From Qipengyuania sediminis (GTDB lineage Bacteria > Pseudomonadota > Alphaproteobacteria > Sphingomonadales > Sphingomonadaceae), in contig NZ_CP037948.1 in the NCBI RefSeq assembly GCF_004358425.1, positions 1,674,001 to 1,738,000 of the forward strand: a DNA stretch of 64,000 bases, written 5' to 3'. The position numbers and the translations under genes were made by a program. Positions within the stretch are counted from its first letter, which is position 1. Each line of letters opens with the position of its first letter. Below, piece by piece: positions 17,752-26,854 of this stretch. The notes under the pieces are model-generated. The model ran no database searches. It worked only from the letters and a program-made list of their open reading frames with translations, and had not been told where the DNA came from.

Positions 17752-18147
17752 TCACCCCGGGCGGTGAATGGCGCACAGCTTGTTGCCGCTGGGGTCTCGC
17801 ACATAGGAGAGGTGCATCGGCCCCATCGCGCCTTCGCGCAGGCCCGGCGCGTCCTCGCACGAGGTGCCGCCATGCTGCACGGCGACGTCGTGGAACGCCT
17901 TCACCTGCTCCGGACTGTCGCAAACGAACCCGATGGTGCTGCCATTGCCATGCGTGGCGGGCTGGTCGTCGATCGGCTGCGAGATCGCCAGCGTGCCGCC
18001 GTTGTGCCGGAAGAACACGCGCTTATGTCCGCTCGGGGCGGTATTCTCCATTCCCTGGCCTTGGAAGCCAAGCACGCCCAGCACCTTTTCGTAGAACGTC
18101 TTGGACTTCTCGATATCGTTGGCACCCACCATCACGTGATTGAACAT
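17752..18147 (-). CDS. VOC-family (glyoxalase/bleomycin-resistance-like) protein
   Basis: A 131-residue single vicinal-oxygen-chelate domain: N-terminal MFNHVMVGANDIEKSKTFY, and the C-terminal strand HLSYVRDPSGNKLCAIHRPG with its usual Asp/Glu-type metal region. Probable metalloenzyme or binding protein of unknown substrate. It lies 18 bp after the formaldehyde dehydrogenase gene on the same strand, so a role in glutathione-linked aldehyde handling is plausible but inferred. Confidence 0.88.
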   Translation of the reverse strand: MFNHVMVGANDIEKSKTFYEKVLGVLGFQGQGMENTAPSGHKRVFFRHNGGTLAISQPIDDQPATHGNGSTIGFVCDSPEQVKAFHDVAVQHGGTSCEDAPGLREGAMGPMHLSYVRDPSGNKLCAIHRPG

Positions 18148-18165
18148 CGCATTTTCTCCTCTGTC

Positions 18166-19275
18166 CTAATCGTAAACGACAACGCTGCGGATGCTTTCCC
18201 CGGCGTGCATCAGATCGAAGCCCCGGTTGATCTCCTCGAGCCGGAGCACATGAGTGATCATCGGATCGATCGCGATCTTCCCCTCCATGTACCAGTCGAC
18301 GATGCGCGGCACATCGCTGCGCCCGCGCGCGCCGCCGAAGGCGGTGCCGCGCCAGTTGCGCCCGGTGACCAGCTGGAACGGCCGGGTCGCGATCTCCTTG
18401 CCGGCTTCGGCCACGCCGATGATCACGCTGGTTCCCCAGCCCCGGTGGCAGCATTCCAGCGCTGTACGCATCACATCGGTATTGCCGGTGCAATCGAAGC
18501 TGTAGTCCGCCCCGCCGTCGAGCAGGGCCACGATATGCGCGACCACATCCTCCACCTCGTGAGGGTTCACGAAATCGGTCATGCCGAACCGTTCGCCCCA
18601 GGCGCGGCGTTCGGGATTGATGTCGATGCCGACGATGCGCCCCGCACCCGCCAGCCTCGCGCCCTGCACGACATTGAGCCCGATCCCGCCGAGCCCGAAC
18701 ACCGCCACGCTGTCGCCCACCTGCACCTTCGCGGTATTGACCACCGCGCCGACCCCGGTCGTCACTCCGCAGCCGATATAGCAGGCGGTGTGGAAGGGCG
18801 CGTCGGCGCGGATCTTCGCGACCGCGATCTCGGGCAGCACGGTAAAGTTCGAGAAGGTCGAGCAGCCCATGTAGTGATGGATCGGCTGGCCCCTGTAGGA
18901 GAAGCGCGTCGTGCCGTCGGGCATCAGGCCCCGCCCTTGCGTCGACCGGATCGCGGTGCAGAGATTGGTCTTGCCGCTCAGGCAGGACTTACACTGCCGG
19001 CATTCGGGGGTGTAGAGCGGAATGACATGATCGCCAGGCGCGACGCTCGTCACCCCCGCCCCCACCTCGCGGACCACGCCTGCACCCTCGTGGCCGAGCA
19101 CGCTGGGGAACAGCCCCTCGCTGTCGAGCCCGTCCAGCGTATAGGCATCGGTATGGCAGATGCCCGTCGCCTTGATCTCGACCAGCACCTCACCCGCCCT
19201 CGGCCCCTCCAGATCGAGCTCCACGATCTCGAGCGGGCGCTTGGCCTCGAAAGCGACAGCGGCCCTAGTCTTCAT
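18166..19275 (-). CDS. frmA: S-(hydroxymethyl)glutathione dehydrogenase / class III alcohol dehydrogenase
   Basis: A 369-residue zinc-dependent dehydrogenase that oxidises the glutathione adduct of formaldehyde (also reduces S-nitrosoglutathione). Catalytic zinc motif [11 protein letters not shown] and GHEGAGVV; structural-zinc cysteines in [18 protein letters not shown]-binding [14 protein letters not shown]. Class III features such as [12 protein letters not shown] and DCTGN are clear. No S-formylglutathione hydrolase gene is next to it in this window. Confidence 0.95.
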   Translation of the reverse strand: MKTRAAVAFEAKRPLEIVELDLEGPRAGEVLVEIKATGICHTDAYTLDGLDSEGLFPSVLGHEGAGVVREVGAGVTSVAPGDHVIPLYTPECRQCKSCLSGKTNLCTAIRSTQGRGLMPDGTTRFSYRGQPIHHYMGCSTFSNFTVLPEIAVAKIRADAPFHTACYIGCGVTTGVGAVVNTAKVQVGDSVAVFGLGGIGLNVVQGARLAGAGRIVGIDINPERRAWGERFGMTDFVNPHEVEDVVAHIVALLDGGADYSFDCTGNTDVMRTALECCHRGWGTSVIIGVAEAGKEIATRPFQLVTGRNWRGTAFGGARGRSDVPRIVDWYMEGKIAIDPMITHVLRLEEINRGFDLMHAGESIRSVVVYD

Positions 19276-19367
19276 CGGCGGTCTTCATGGGTAGAGCGCC
19301 TAGGCCGCCGGTCCCCACTCGACAAGCGCCGGTTGCGGTTCAGCTCGGGCGAGCTAGAGCCCTTGCG

Positions 19368-19703
19368 ATGCTCACTCTCCTCGCTGTCGCGGTCGCCGCC
19401 GCCACGCCCGCCCCGCCCGCGCTCAATCCCATCCAGGCGAACGCGCTGCGCTGCGCTGTGGTCTTCGCCCGCGGGGCGCGGTTGCAGGCGGCGGGTTCCC
19501 CCGCGGCGACCAGCTGGCCCGAACTTCAGACCCGGGGCCGCGAATACTTCGTGCGTGTCACCGCCAAGCTGATGGACGAGACCGAGGCAAGCCGCGAGGA
19601 CATCGCCGCGCTGGCCCGCGCCGTTCCGGGGTTGGACAGCGATGCCGCGGTGGTGGCGGCAATGCCCGCCTGCCTGCCCCAGCTCGCAGCCGCCGGGCTT
19701 TGA
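19368..19703 (+). CDS. Small secreted protein, function unknown
   Basis: A 111-residue protein with an N-terminal hydrophobic signal-like stretch (1-14, MLTLLAVAVAAATPA). The mature part carries two cysteines (about residues 29 and 102) that could form a disulfide. No domain was recognised. ATG 19368 is taken because it places the signal sequence at the terminus. The next gene starts 41 bp after its stop. Confidence 0.6.
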   Translation: MLTLLAVAVAAATPAPPALNPIQANALRCAVVFARGARLQAAGSPAATSWPELQTRGREYFVRVTAKLMDETEASREDIAALARAVPGLDSDAAVVAAMPACLPQLAAAGL

Positions 19704-19744
19704 TTTCAGCCTGCGTTCAGCGCCATGGGCCTAGCCGCAGGCCC

Positions 19745-20170
19745 ATGCGCAGACATCTCCTCGCCGCCCTGGCCCTTTTGCTCGGAGCGCCCGCAGCAGC
19801 CGCCGCGCCCCCGGCCGCGGCTGAGCCCGAGCTCGACAGCGTGGCGAAGACGCTCGCGGATCCCGCACGCCAGCAGGCCATGGCGCGCGCGGCAGGAGCG
19901 ATGGCGCAGGTGCTGCTCGACCTTCCGCTCGCGCCCATCATCGGCCCGCTGGCGGAAGCGGCTGGCGAGGACCCGCGCAAGGTCGACCGCGATGCCACCC
20001 TGCGCAAGATGGCGCCCGGCGCCGCCGATGCGCCACGCCAGATCGAGCGCCACTTGCCGCGCGCGATGGGCGCGATGGCCGGGATGAGCGGGGCCATCGC
20101 CGCACTGCTGCCGCAGCTGCGCGAGGCCGCCGAACGCATGCGCGACGCGCTTCCGGCTGAACGGCCCTGA
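19745..20170 (+). CDS. Secreted Ala-rich helical protein, function unknown
   Basis: A 141-residue protein beginning MRRHLLAALALLLGAP, a clear signal peptide ending near AAAAAP. The mature part is predicted mostly helical and rich in Ala, Met and Arg, and contains LADPARQQAMARAAGAMAQV. No family was recognised. A TTG-initiated longer frame (19700) overlaps the previous gene and hides the signal peptide, so ATG 19745 is preferred. Confidence 0.6.
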   Translation: MRRHLLAALALLLGAPAAAAAPPAAAEPELDSVAKTLADPARQQAMARAAGAMAQVLLDLPLAPIIGPLAEAAGEDPRKVDRDATLRKMAPGAADAPRQIERHLPRAMGAMAGMSGAIAALLPQLREAAERMRDALPAERP

Positions 20171-20239
20171 TTACGCGCTCATAACCGGGCCGCGGCGGTG
20201 GATTTTCGCGCGCCGGTAGGGCAAGGCTCTCGGCCACAC

Positions 20240-20911
20240 ATGTGGCAGCTGCATCAATTCCCGCTCTGTCCCTTCAGCCGCAAGGTCCGGCTGGTCATGG
20301 GAGAGAAGACGATCGCTTACGAGCTCGTCCGCGCACTGCCCTGGGAGCGGAGCGAGGAGCTGGCGCGCCTCAATCATGCGGGACGCACTCCGGTGCTGGC
20401 CGACCCGGGGCGCGGCATCGCGCTCGCCGATAGTCGTGCGATCTGCGAATATCTGGAGGAGACGGTCGAGCGCAGTCCGCTGCTTTCGGGCAGCAGCGCG
20501 CAGCGGGCCGAGATCCGCCGCCTCGTCGCGCTGTTCGACGAGGGGCTCTACACCGACGTCACCGGGCCGCTGCTGCAGGAAAAGATGATGAAGCGGGTCG
20601 TGACCCGCCAGCCTCCCGACAGCCGCGCGTTGCGCGAGGCGATGCGCGCTGCGCACGAGCATCTCGATTACCTCGACTGGCTGATCGACACGCGCCAGTG
20701 GCTGGCGGGGCCGATGCTGAGCCTCGCCGATCTTGCCGCCGCGGCGCAGCTCTCTGTCGCGGACTATCTCGGCGGGATCGACTGGTCGGGGCACGAGCAG
20801 ACCCAGGGGTGGTACGCCGTCTTCAAGAGCCGCCCCAGCTTCCGCCCGCTGCTGCAGGAGAAGATGGAGGGGATTCATCCACCATCGCATTATGCGCTGG
20901 TGGATGCGTGA
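20240..20911 (+). CDS. Glutathione S-transferase family protein
   Basis: A 223-residue GST-like protein. The thioredoxin-like N-terminal domain starts WQLHQFPLCPFSRKVRL, with CPFS as the likely active-site region, then GRTPVLADPGRGIALADSRAICEYLEE, containing the cis-Pro and the Ser/Asp that bind glutathione. A helical C-terminal domain follows (about 95-210). The substrate is unknown. ATG 20240 gives the standard N-terminus. Structured repeat copy C lies between it and msrB. Confidence 0.88.
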   Translation: MWQLHQFPLCPFSRKVRLVMGEKTIAYELVRALPWERSEELARLNHAGRTPVLADPGRGIALADSRAICEYLEETVERSPLLSGSSAQRAEIRRLVALFDEGLYTDVTGPLLQEKMMKRVVTRQPPDSRALREAMRAAHEHLDYLDWLIDTRQWLAGPMLSLADLAAAAQLSVADYLGGIDWSGHEQTQGWYAVFKSRPSFRPLLQEKMEGIHPPSHYALVDA

Positions 20912-20920
20912 TTGCGTTTT

Positions 20921-21014
20921 GAACCGAGGTCCCTCGGTTCGTCCTCGGCGCTGTTCCGTGGCTTCGCCACGGACGCCTGCGGGCGGCCCGTCGGCCTTGC
21001 GAACCTGGCGGTTC
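20921..21014 (+). repeat. Structured repeat, copy C (between GST gene and msrB)
   Basis: Stem 1 is GAACCGAGG/CCTCGGTTC (20921-20940), linker GTCCTCGGCGCTGTTCC (20941-20957), stem 2 GTGGC-TTC-GCCAC (20958-20970), block CCTGCGGG, stem 3 GGCC-CGTC-GGCC (20985-20996), stem 4 GAACC-TGGC-GGTTC (21001-21014). All four stems pair perfectly although their sequences differ from copies A, B and D. It ends 20 bp before the msrB start, so it would lie in the msrB leader or the GST 3' end. Confidence 0.7.
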
Positions 21015-21033
21015 GACCCGAGGAAGTGAGCGT

Positions 21034-21435
21034 GTGATGACCGACAAGATCAAGCTAACCGATGCGGAATGGCGTGAGAAGCTGACGCCCGAGCAGTATC
21101 ATATCCTGCGCGAACGCGGGACGGAGCGCGCCTTCACCGGGCCGCTCAACGCCAACAAGGCTTCGGGCGAATACCACTGCGCCGCCTGCGGCCAGCTGCT
21201 CTTCACCAGCGACACCAAGTTCGACAGCGGCTCGGGCTGGCCAAGCTTCACCGCCCCGGCGGAAGGCGATGCGGTCGAGGAGCACCGCGACATGAGCCAC
21301 GGCATGGTCCGCACCGAAGTGCTGTGCGGAAAATGCGAAGGCCATTTGGGTCATGTCTTCCCCGACGGGCCGGGGGAGACGGGGCTGCGTTATTGCATCA
21401 ATTCCGCCGCGCTCGACTTCGAGCCCGAAAGCTGA
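21034..21435 (+). CDS. msrB: Peptide-methionine (R)-S-oxide reductase MsrB
   Basis: A 133-residue repair enzyme that reduces methionine-R-sulfoxide in proteins. Structural zinc cysteines are in CAACG and CGKCEGH. The catalytic motif RYCINSAAL is near the end, and GSGWPSF is conserved. Length is normal for a stand-alone MsrB; no MsrA is fused. It begins shortly after structured repeat copy C. Confidence 0.95.
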   Translation: MMTDKIKLTDAEWREKLTPEQYHILRERGTERAFTGPLNANKASGEYHCAACGQLLFTSDTKFDSGSGWPSFTAPAEGDAVEEHRDMSHGMVRTEVLCGKCEGHLGHVFPDGPGETGLRYCINSAALDFEPES

Positions 21436-21452
21436 GCGCGGGCTAGTCGTTC

Positions 21453-23600
21453 GTGGAGAAGCGCGGCAGCCGCAGGGCGCGTGTCGAGCGCGAGCGCCGC
21501 GCCACCGTCCGCAGCGCCTCCGCAGCGGAGGATAACGGACGCGGGTTCGCTTTCTGGGCCCGGCGCGCCATGCTGTGGGGCGGCGGGCTCGCCCTTCTGG
21601 GCGCGCTGTTCCTCGGCCTGGCGGTCGCCTTCGCGGCGCGCAGCCTGCCGACCTTCCAGCAGCTCAAGGCGACGCAGAATGCGCAGACGATCGTGGTGCG
21701 CGCCCGCGACGGCAGCGAGATCGCCGAGCTTGGGCCCAATTACGGCGAATGGATTTCCTACAGCCGCATCCCGCGGGTGATGAAGGACGCCATGGTGGCG
21801 GTGGAGGACCGCCGCTTCTACATGCACCCGGGCGTCGATCCGCTGGGCCTTGCGCGCGCGGTCTATGTCGCGGTGAGCGGCGACGAGCGCATTTCCGCCA
21901 CCAGCACCATCACCCAGCAGCTCGCCCGCAATGTCTTCTTGAATTCGAACCGCAGCCTCGACCGCAAGCTGCGCGAAGGGGTTCTGGCGCTGGCGCTGGA
22001 AGTGAAGTTCACCAAGGAGGAGATCCTCGAGCTTTATCTCAACAAGGTCTATTTCGGTGGCGGCGCCTATGGCATCGACAGCGCCGCGCGCACCTTTTTC
22101 AGCCATCCCGCCACCCGGCTATCGGTAGGCGAGGCGGCAATCATCGCGGGAATGGTGAAGGCGCCGAGCAACTACAGCCCGACCGCCGATATCGACGCTG
22201 CGGTCGGCCGCGCGGAGGTCGTCCTATCGCTGATGCGCGAGCAGGGCTATCTCTCCGCCGCGGCGGCCTCGGTCGATCCCTCGACCGTAAGGCTCAAGGC
22301 ACAGAAGGCGCAGACCAGCGCGCGCTATTTCACCGATTGGGCCCTGCCGCAGCTGGAGCTGCTGCTGCCCGAGACGACCGAGCCGATCGAGGTCTGGACC
22401 ACCATCGATCCCGGGATGCAGCGCGCCGCCACTACCGCCATCGCCCGGCATTCCCCGCGCGGCGCGCAGGGCGCTCTCGTCAGCCTGGACCGGGACGGGG
22501 CAGTGCTCGCGCTTGTCGGCGGCACCGATTACGTCAAGACCAACTACAACCGCGCCACCAATGCGCTGCGCCAGCCCGGCTCGGCATGGAAGCTGTTCGT
22601 CTATCTCGCCGCGCTGGAAGCGGGCTACAAGCCGAACGACCGGGTCGTGGATACCCCCGTCACCATCGACGGCTGGAGCCCGCGCAATTCGAGCGGCGGC
22701 CATGCCGGGGCAATCGACCTTCGCACCGCCTTCGCCTATTCGATCAACACCGTGGCCGCGCAGCTCGGCAACGAGGTCGGCTTCGGCACGGTCGCCAGCA
22801 TGGCCAAGCGCTTCGGCATCACGACCCCGATCTCGACCAACCCTTCCATGGTGCTGGGATCGAACGAGGTGCGGCTGATCGACATGACGCGCGCCTTCGC
22901 GGCGGTGAGCAACCGGGGCGCGTCGGTCGAACCCTATGGCATCCTCAAAGTGACCAGCACGCAAGGGGAAGTGCTCTACAGCCACGAGCGCGCCAATTCG
23001 ATCCAGCTCGTGCCCGACTACGTCGCGGCCGGGATCACCGATCTGCTCCAGACCGCGGTCAACACCGGCACGGGCCGCGCGGCGCAGATCGGGCGGCCGG
23101 TGGCCGGCAAGACCGGTACAACCAGCAGCAACAAGGACGGCTATTTCGTCGGCTTCTCAAGCGGCATAACCACCGGCGTATGGATGGGGCGCGACGACAA
23201 TCGCGTGATCCCCGGTCTCCAGGGCGGCACCGCGCCGGCGCGCGCCTTTTCCGCCTATATGCGCTACGCGGTGGCAAAGCGTCCGGTTGAACAGTTCGAT
23301 ACCGAGCTCAAGCTTCCTGACTGGCAATTGGAGCCCGACGCCGAAGCCATGCAGGGGGATCCGCAAGACTATTATTTCATCGACGAGGACGGCAACCTCG
23401 TCGAACGGCCCTCCCCGGGGGCCGGCCCGGGGGATGCGGGCGGGTTGGAGGGAGCGGATGGGGGACGCGATCAGCCCCCCTTCCCGGTGGAGGGCGAACA
23501 GCCGACGGTCACGCGCGGCAGCCGCGCCCCCGAGCCCGAGCAGGCGGCGAGCGACGATTTCCTCGACGAGGCGACAGGCGGCGACCCTCCTCCGCGCTAG
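21453..23600 (+). CDS. Penicillin-binding protein 1A family (transglycosylase/transpeptidase)
   Basis: A 715-residue class A PBP that polymerises and crosslinks peptidoglycan in the periplasm. A basic cytoplasmic tail and one TM helix (about 37-62) precede the GT51 domain with catalytic Glu in VEDRRFYMHPGVD and STITQQLARN. The transpeptidase has SAWK (nucleophile Ser), SIN and KTGTT. The C-terminal 80 residues are an acidic Pro/Gly-rich tail with no domain. The start is a GTG at 21453, 17 bp after msrB. Confidence 0.92.
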   Translation: MEKRGSRRARVERERRATVRSASAAEDNGRGFAFWARRAMLWGGGLALLGALFLGLAVAFAARSLPTFQQLKATQNAQTIVVRARDGSEIAELGPNYGEWISYSRIPRVMKDAMVAVEDRRFYMHPGVDPLGLARAVYVAVSGDERISATSTITQQLARNVFLNSNRSLDRKLREGVLALALEVKFTKEEILELYLNKVYFGGGAYGIDSAARTFFSHPATRLSVGEAAIIAGMVKAPSNYSPTADIDAAVGRAEVVLSLMREQGYLSAAAASVDPSTVRLKAQKAQTSARYFTDWALPQLELLLPETTEPIEVWTTIDPGMQRAATTAIARHSPRGAQGALVSLDRDGAVLALVGGTDYVKTNYNRATNALRQPGSAWKLFVYLAALEAGYKPNDRVVDTPVTIDGWSPRNSSGGHAGAIDLRTAFAYSINTVAAQLGNEVGFGTVASMAKRFGITTPISTNPSMVLGSNEVRLIDMTRAFAAVSNRGASVEPYGILKVTSTQGEVLYSHERANSIQLVPDYVAAGITDLLQTAVNTGTGRAAQIGRPVAGKTGTTSSNKDGYFVGFSSGITTGVWMGRDDNRVIPGLQGGTAPARAFSAYMRYAVAKRPVEQFDTELKLPDWQLEPDAEAMQGDPQDYYFIDEDGNLVERPSPGAGPGDAGGLEGADGGRDQPPFPVEGEQPTVTRGSRAPEPEQAASDDFLDEATGGDPPPR

Positions 23601-23605
23601 CGCGG

Positions 23606-24490
23606 TTACGCCAGCAGCCGCGCGGCCATCGCGCGCACCTCGGCCCCCATATCTGGCCGTTCGAGGGCCAGCGCCAGCGTCGCTTCCACGAAGCCCAGTT
23701 TACTGCCGCAGTCGTAGCGGCGGCCCTGGAAAGTGACCGCGTGGAACGGCTGGCTGCCGATCATCCGCGCCATGGCGTCGGTGAGCTGGATCTCACCGCC
23801 CGCGCCCTTCCCCTGCCCTTCCAGCACGCGCATGACTTCGGGCTGGAGGATGTAGCGGCCCGAGATGATCTTGTTCGAAGGCGCATCGGCGACGGGCGGC
23901 TTCTCGACGAGGCCGGTCACTTCGGTAAGGCTTTCGGCCACCTCCCGCCCCGGCGCGATCACGCCATAGCTCGAGACCTCGTCCCGCGGCACTTCAAGCA
24001 CGCTGATGAGATTGCCGCCGACCTCACCATAGGCTTCCACCATCTGCTTCATGCAGCCGGTCGAACCCGGGTGGGCGACCATCAGCTCGTCGGGAAGGAA
24101 GATCGCGAACGGTTCGTTGCCCACGATCGCGCGCGCGCACCAGATCGCGTGGCCGAGGCCGAGCGGCACCTGCTGGCGCACGGTGATGATATTGCCCGGC
24201 GTCGCCCGCGCGCAATCGATGGCATCGAGCGCCTTGCCGCGCGCCGCCATGGTCGCCTCGAGCTCATAGGCGATGTCGAAATGCTCGACGATCGCGGTCT
24301 TGCCGCGGCCGGTGACGAAGATCATCTGCTCGATCCCCGCCTCGCGCGCCTCGTCCACCGCATATTGGATCAGCGGGCGATCGACGACGGCGAGCATCTC
24401 CTTGGGGATCGCCTTGGTTGCAGGGAGGAAGCGGGTGCCAAGCCCGGCGACGGGAAACACGGCCTTCTTCACGGGCTTGTTCGTCGTCAT
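23606..24490 (-). CDS. galU: UTP-glucose-1-phosphate uridylyltransferase
   Basis: A 294-residue nucleotidyltransferase making UDP-glucose for surface polysaccharides. The N-terminal VFPVAGLGTRFLPATKAIPKE binding loop, VVDRPLIQYAVDEA, and the late GLVEKP motif are diagnostic. The GalU product feeds UDP-galactose synthesis, which would ultimately supply the UDP-galactopyranose mutase fusion at 61.4 kb. Its 3' end lies 5 bp from the PBP stop (convergent). Confidence 0.95.
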   Translation of the reverse strand: MTTNKPVKKAVFPVAGLGTRFLPATKAIPKEMLAVVDRPLIQYAVDEAREAGIEQMIFVTGRGKTAIVEHFDIAYELEATMAARGKALDAIDCARATPGNIITVRQQVPLGLGHAIWCARAIVGNEPFAIFLPDELMVAHPGSTGCMKQMVEAYGEVGGNLISVLEVPRDEVSSYGVIAPGREVAESLTEVTGLVEKPPVADAPSNKIISGRYILQPEVMRVLEGQGKGAGGEIQLTDAMARMIGSQPFHAVTFQGRRYDCGSKLGFVEATLALALERPDMGAEVRAMAARLLA

Positions 24491-24570
24491 TAAGCGCCTT
24501 TCATGTCTGTTCGCGCGGCGTTCTATGAGCGGCGCGTGACAATTGCCATTGCCGGATATTAGGGCGGGAC

Positions 24571-25854
24571 ATGGACAAGCTGATCATCAACGGCGGCAAT
24601 CGCCTTTCAGGCACCGTTCCCATCTCCGGGGCAAAGAACTCCGCGCTGACGCTGCTTCCCTGCGCGCTGCTCACCGAGGAGCCGTTGACGCTGCGCAACC
24701 TGCCGCGGCTCGCCGATATCGACGGCTTCCAGCACCTGATGAACCAGTTCGGCGTGAGCACCGGGATCCAAGGCAATCGCCCGGAAGACTTCGGCCGGGT
24801 GATGACGCTCGAAGCCTCGCGCATCACGTCCAATGTTGCGCCCTATGATCTCGTGCGCCGGATGCGCGCCTCGATCCTGGTGCTGGGGCCGCTGCTGGCG
24901 CGGACGGGGGAGGCGACGGTCTCGCTCCCAGGCGGCTGCGCGATCGGCAACCGGCCTATCGATCTGCACCTAAAGGCGCTCGAAGCCTTCGGGGCGGAAA
25001 TCGAAATGGCAGCGGGCTACGTGAAGGCGGTCGCGCCCGGCGGGGTCCTGCCGGGCGGAAACTTCGATTTCCCGGTGGTTTCTGTCGGTGCGACCGAGAA
25101 CGCGCTGATGGCCGCGGTCCTGGCCAAAGGCACCTGCCGATTGGGCGGCGCGGCGCGCGAGCCGGAGATCGTCGACCTGTGCAACCTGCTTGCCGCCATG
25201 GGGGCGCGGATCGAAGGCATCGGCAGCAGCGAGCTCACGATTCACGGTGTGAAGCGGCTGCACGGCGCGACCTACAGCGTCATGCCCGACCGGATCGAGG
25301 CGGGAAGCTATGCCTGCGCCGCCGCGATCACCGGGGGCGAGGTGCTGCTCGAAGGCGCGAAGGCGGGCGATATGGGCGCGACGCTCCATGCCTTGCGGAA
25401 CATGGGCGTCACCGTCAGCGAAGAGCCCGGCGGCGTCCGCGTTGCTGCCGACGGGGCGCTGAAGCCGGTCAACCTCACCACTGCCCCCTATCCCGGGCTC
25501 GCCACCGATATGCAGGCGCAGCTCATGAGCCTCCTCACCCGCGCGGAGGGCGCGAGCGTTCTGACCGAGACCATCTTCGAAAACCGCTACATGCACGTGC
25601 CCGAGTTGACACGGATGGGCGCGGATATCTCGGTCTCGGGCCGGACCGCCGTGGTGCGCGGGCCCGCGCGGCTGACCGGCGCGGCGGTGATGGCGACCGA
25701 TCTGCGCGCCTCGATGAGCCTTATCATTGCCGCGCTCGCGGCGGCGGGGACCAGCGAGGTGCGGCGCATCTATCACCTCGACCGCGGCTACGAGCGGCTG
25801 GAAGAGAAGCTGCAGGTGGTGGGCGCCGACATCACCCGGGTGGGCGACGAGTAA
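24571..25854 (+). CDS. murA: UDP-N-acetylglucosamine 1-carboxyvinyltransferase
   Basis: A 427-residue enzyme of the first committed step of peptidoglycan synthesis, using PEP. K22/N23 are in SGAKNSAL. The catalytic loop GGCAIGNRP carries C123, so the enzyme should be of the fosfomycin-reactive Cys type. ADG and late TDLRASMSL motifs are typical. Divergent from galU, with 80 bp between starts. Confidence 0.96.
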   Translation: MDKLIINGGNRLSGTVPISGAKNSALTLLPCALLTEEPLTLRNLPRLADIDGFQHLMNQFGVSTGIQGNRPEDFGRVMTLEASRITSNVAPYDLVRRMRASILVLGPLLARTGEATVSLPGGCAIGNRPIDLHLKALEAFGAEIEMAAGYVKAVAPGGVLPGGNFDFPVVSVGATENALMAAVLAKGTCRLGGAAREPEIVDLCNLLAAMGARIEGIGSSELTIHGVKRLHGATYSVMPDRIEAGSYACAAAITGGEVLLEGAKAGDMGATLHALRNMGVTVSEEPGGVRVAADGALKPVNLTTAPYPGLATDMQAQLMSLLTRAEGASVLTETIFENRYMHVPELTRMGADISVSGRTAVVRGPARLTGAAVMATDLRASMSLIIAALAAAGTSEVRRIYHLDRGYERLEEKLQVVGADITRVGDE

Positions 25855-25919
25855 AAACGGGAACAACCGCCTCGCTGACACGTCGTCCCCGCGACATCGT
25901 TTCAGCGAAGGACTGTTTC

Positions 25920-26144
25920 ATGATCAAGCTGCTTGCGCTCGCGGGCCTCGGCTATGCCGGATACCGCTATTACCAGAACCAGAGTTCCGGCTCCTCGGTC
26001 GCCTTTGCCGGCAACCAGAGCGGGAAGACGATCCGCGATGCCGGGCCCGAAGCCATGCGCAGCGAGCCGACGCGCGCCTGGACCAAGACCGACGAAGAAA
26101 GCGACCAGAGCTTCCCGGCCAGCGACCCGCCGGCGAACTACTGA
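25920..26144 (+). CDS. Small protein with SFPASDPP motif, function unknown
   Basis: A 74-residue protein. A hydrophobic N-terminus (MIKLLALAGLGYAGYRYY) could be a membrane anchor, followed by a polar segment ending SDQSFPASDPPANY. The DQSFPASDPP motif recurs in small alphaproteobacterial proteins of unknown role. It follows murA by 65 bp and its end overlaps the convergent RHH gene by 7 bp. Confidence 0.65.
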   Translation: MIKLLALAGLGYAGYRYYQNQSSGSSVAFAGNQSGKTIRDAGPEAMRSEPTRAWTKTDEESDQSFPASDPPANY

Positions 26145-26431
26145 CCGCTTTCAGCGCCTGACGAGGCGTCAGCAGGGGCGGCGGGGGAAACCTCGCCGGC
26201 CTTCGCTTGTGCCGCGACCAGCCAGCAGCGGATCGCCCCCGCGAGACCGGGGGCGGGATCGGCCTTGATCCGCTCGCCATCGATGCGCGCGACAAGCTGC
26301 GCCATCGCAATCCCCTCACGCGCGGCCGCTGCCTTGAGCAAGTCCCAGAACAGGGGTTCGAGGCTGATCGAGGTCTTGTGGCCGTGGATCGCGAGCGAGC
26401 GTTTTACCGGGGGGTGGTAGGGGGTGGTCAC
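26138..26431 (-). CDS. Ribbon-helix-helix domain protein
   Basis: A 97-residue protein. The core KRSLAIHGHKTSISLEPLF followed by the FWDLLKAAAAREGIAMAQLV helix resembles the RHH_4 family (PF13467) of small DNA-binding-like proteins. The C-terminal tail is Ala/Ser-rich. The GTG start at 26431 overlaps the stop of the upstream YdeI-like gene (GTGA); no ATG is available. Probable transcription regulator; targets unknown. Confidence 0.75.
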   Translation of the reverse strand: MTTPYHPPVKRSLAIHGHKTSISLEPLFWDLLKAAAAREGIAMAQLVARIDGERIKADPAPGLAGAIRCWLVAAQAKAGEVSPAAPADASSGAESGQ

Positions 26432-26739
26432 GGCTTCGGCCGTGCGCGCTTGTCGATCAGGACGCCTTGCTGCCACCCACGCGGCGACCTGTCGGTGCGG
26501 TGTATGCAGCCCGACCAGCAGCAGGGCCGCCGCTTGCCTTCGGAGAGGCTTTCGACGATCCGGGCGATTCGGCGCGCGCGCGTCGCGGGCTTCTTGGCGT
26601 CTTCGATCCAGCAGATGAATTCGTTGCGGGCGATGGAGGTGAGGCTGGTCCATAGGTTCAACGTATCGGGCGCAGCGCAGATCGCGGCTTCGACGTCGGG
26701 GGCGGCGGTGTGGACGCTGCCTTGAGGAAAGTTGGGCAT
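26428..26739 (-). CDS. YdeI/OmpD-associated-like protein
   Basis: A 103-residue protein. The middle, NEFICWIEDAKKPATRARRIARIVESLSEG, matches the C-terminal YdeI/OmpD-associated repeat, in which basic residues follow DAKKPETR. The C-terminal part contains CCWSGCIHR. The family is widespread but biochemically uncharacterised. Coupled to the RHH gene that follows it. Confidence 0.75.
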   Translation of the reverse strand: MPNFPQGSVHTAAPDVEAAICAAPDTLNLWTSLTSIARNEFICWIEDAKKPATRARRIARIVESLSEGKRRPCCWSGCIHRTDRSPRGWQQGVLIDKRARPKP

Positions 26740-26761
26740 CCGGCCCCTTTAGCCTAAGGTT

Positions 26762-26784
26762 GGGCGACGGCGAAGCCGCCGCCC
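26762..26784 (-). terminator. GC-rich hairpin between phbB and the YdeI-like gene
   Basis: Ten-base arms (26762-26771 and 26775-26784, one mismatch) with a GAA loop lie 70 nt downstream of phbB on its strand. No T-run is present, so terminator function is uncertain. Confidence 0.35.
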
Positions 26785-26854
26785 GTGACGCCGACCGGGC
26801 TTGGCGGGTGAGCCGCCAACCCGTCGGCCGCGCCGGGGGCGCCAGTGGCCACGG

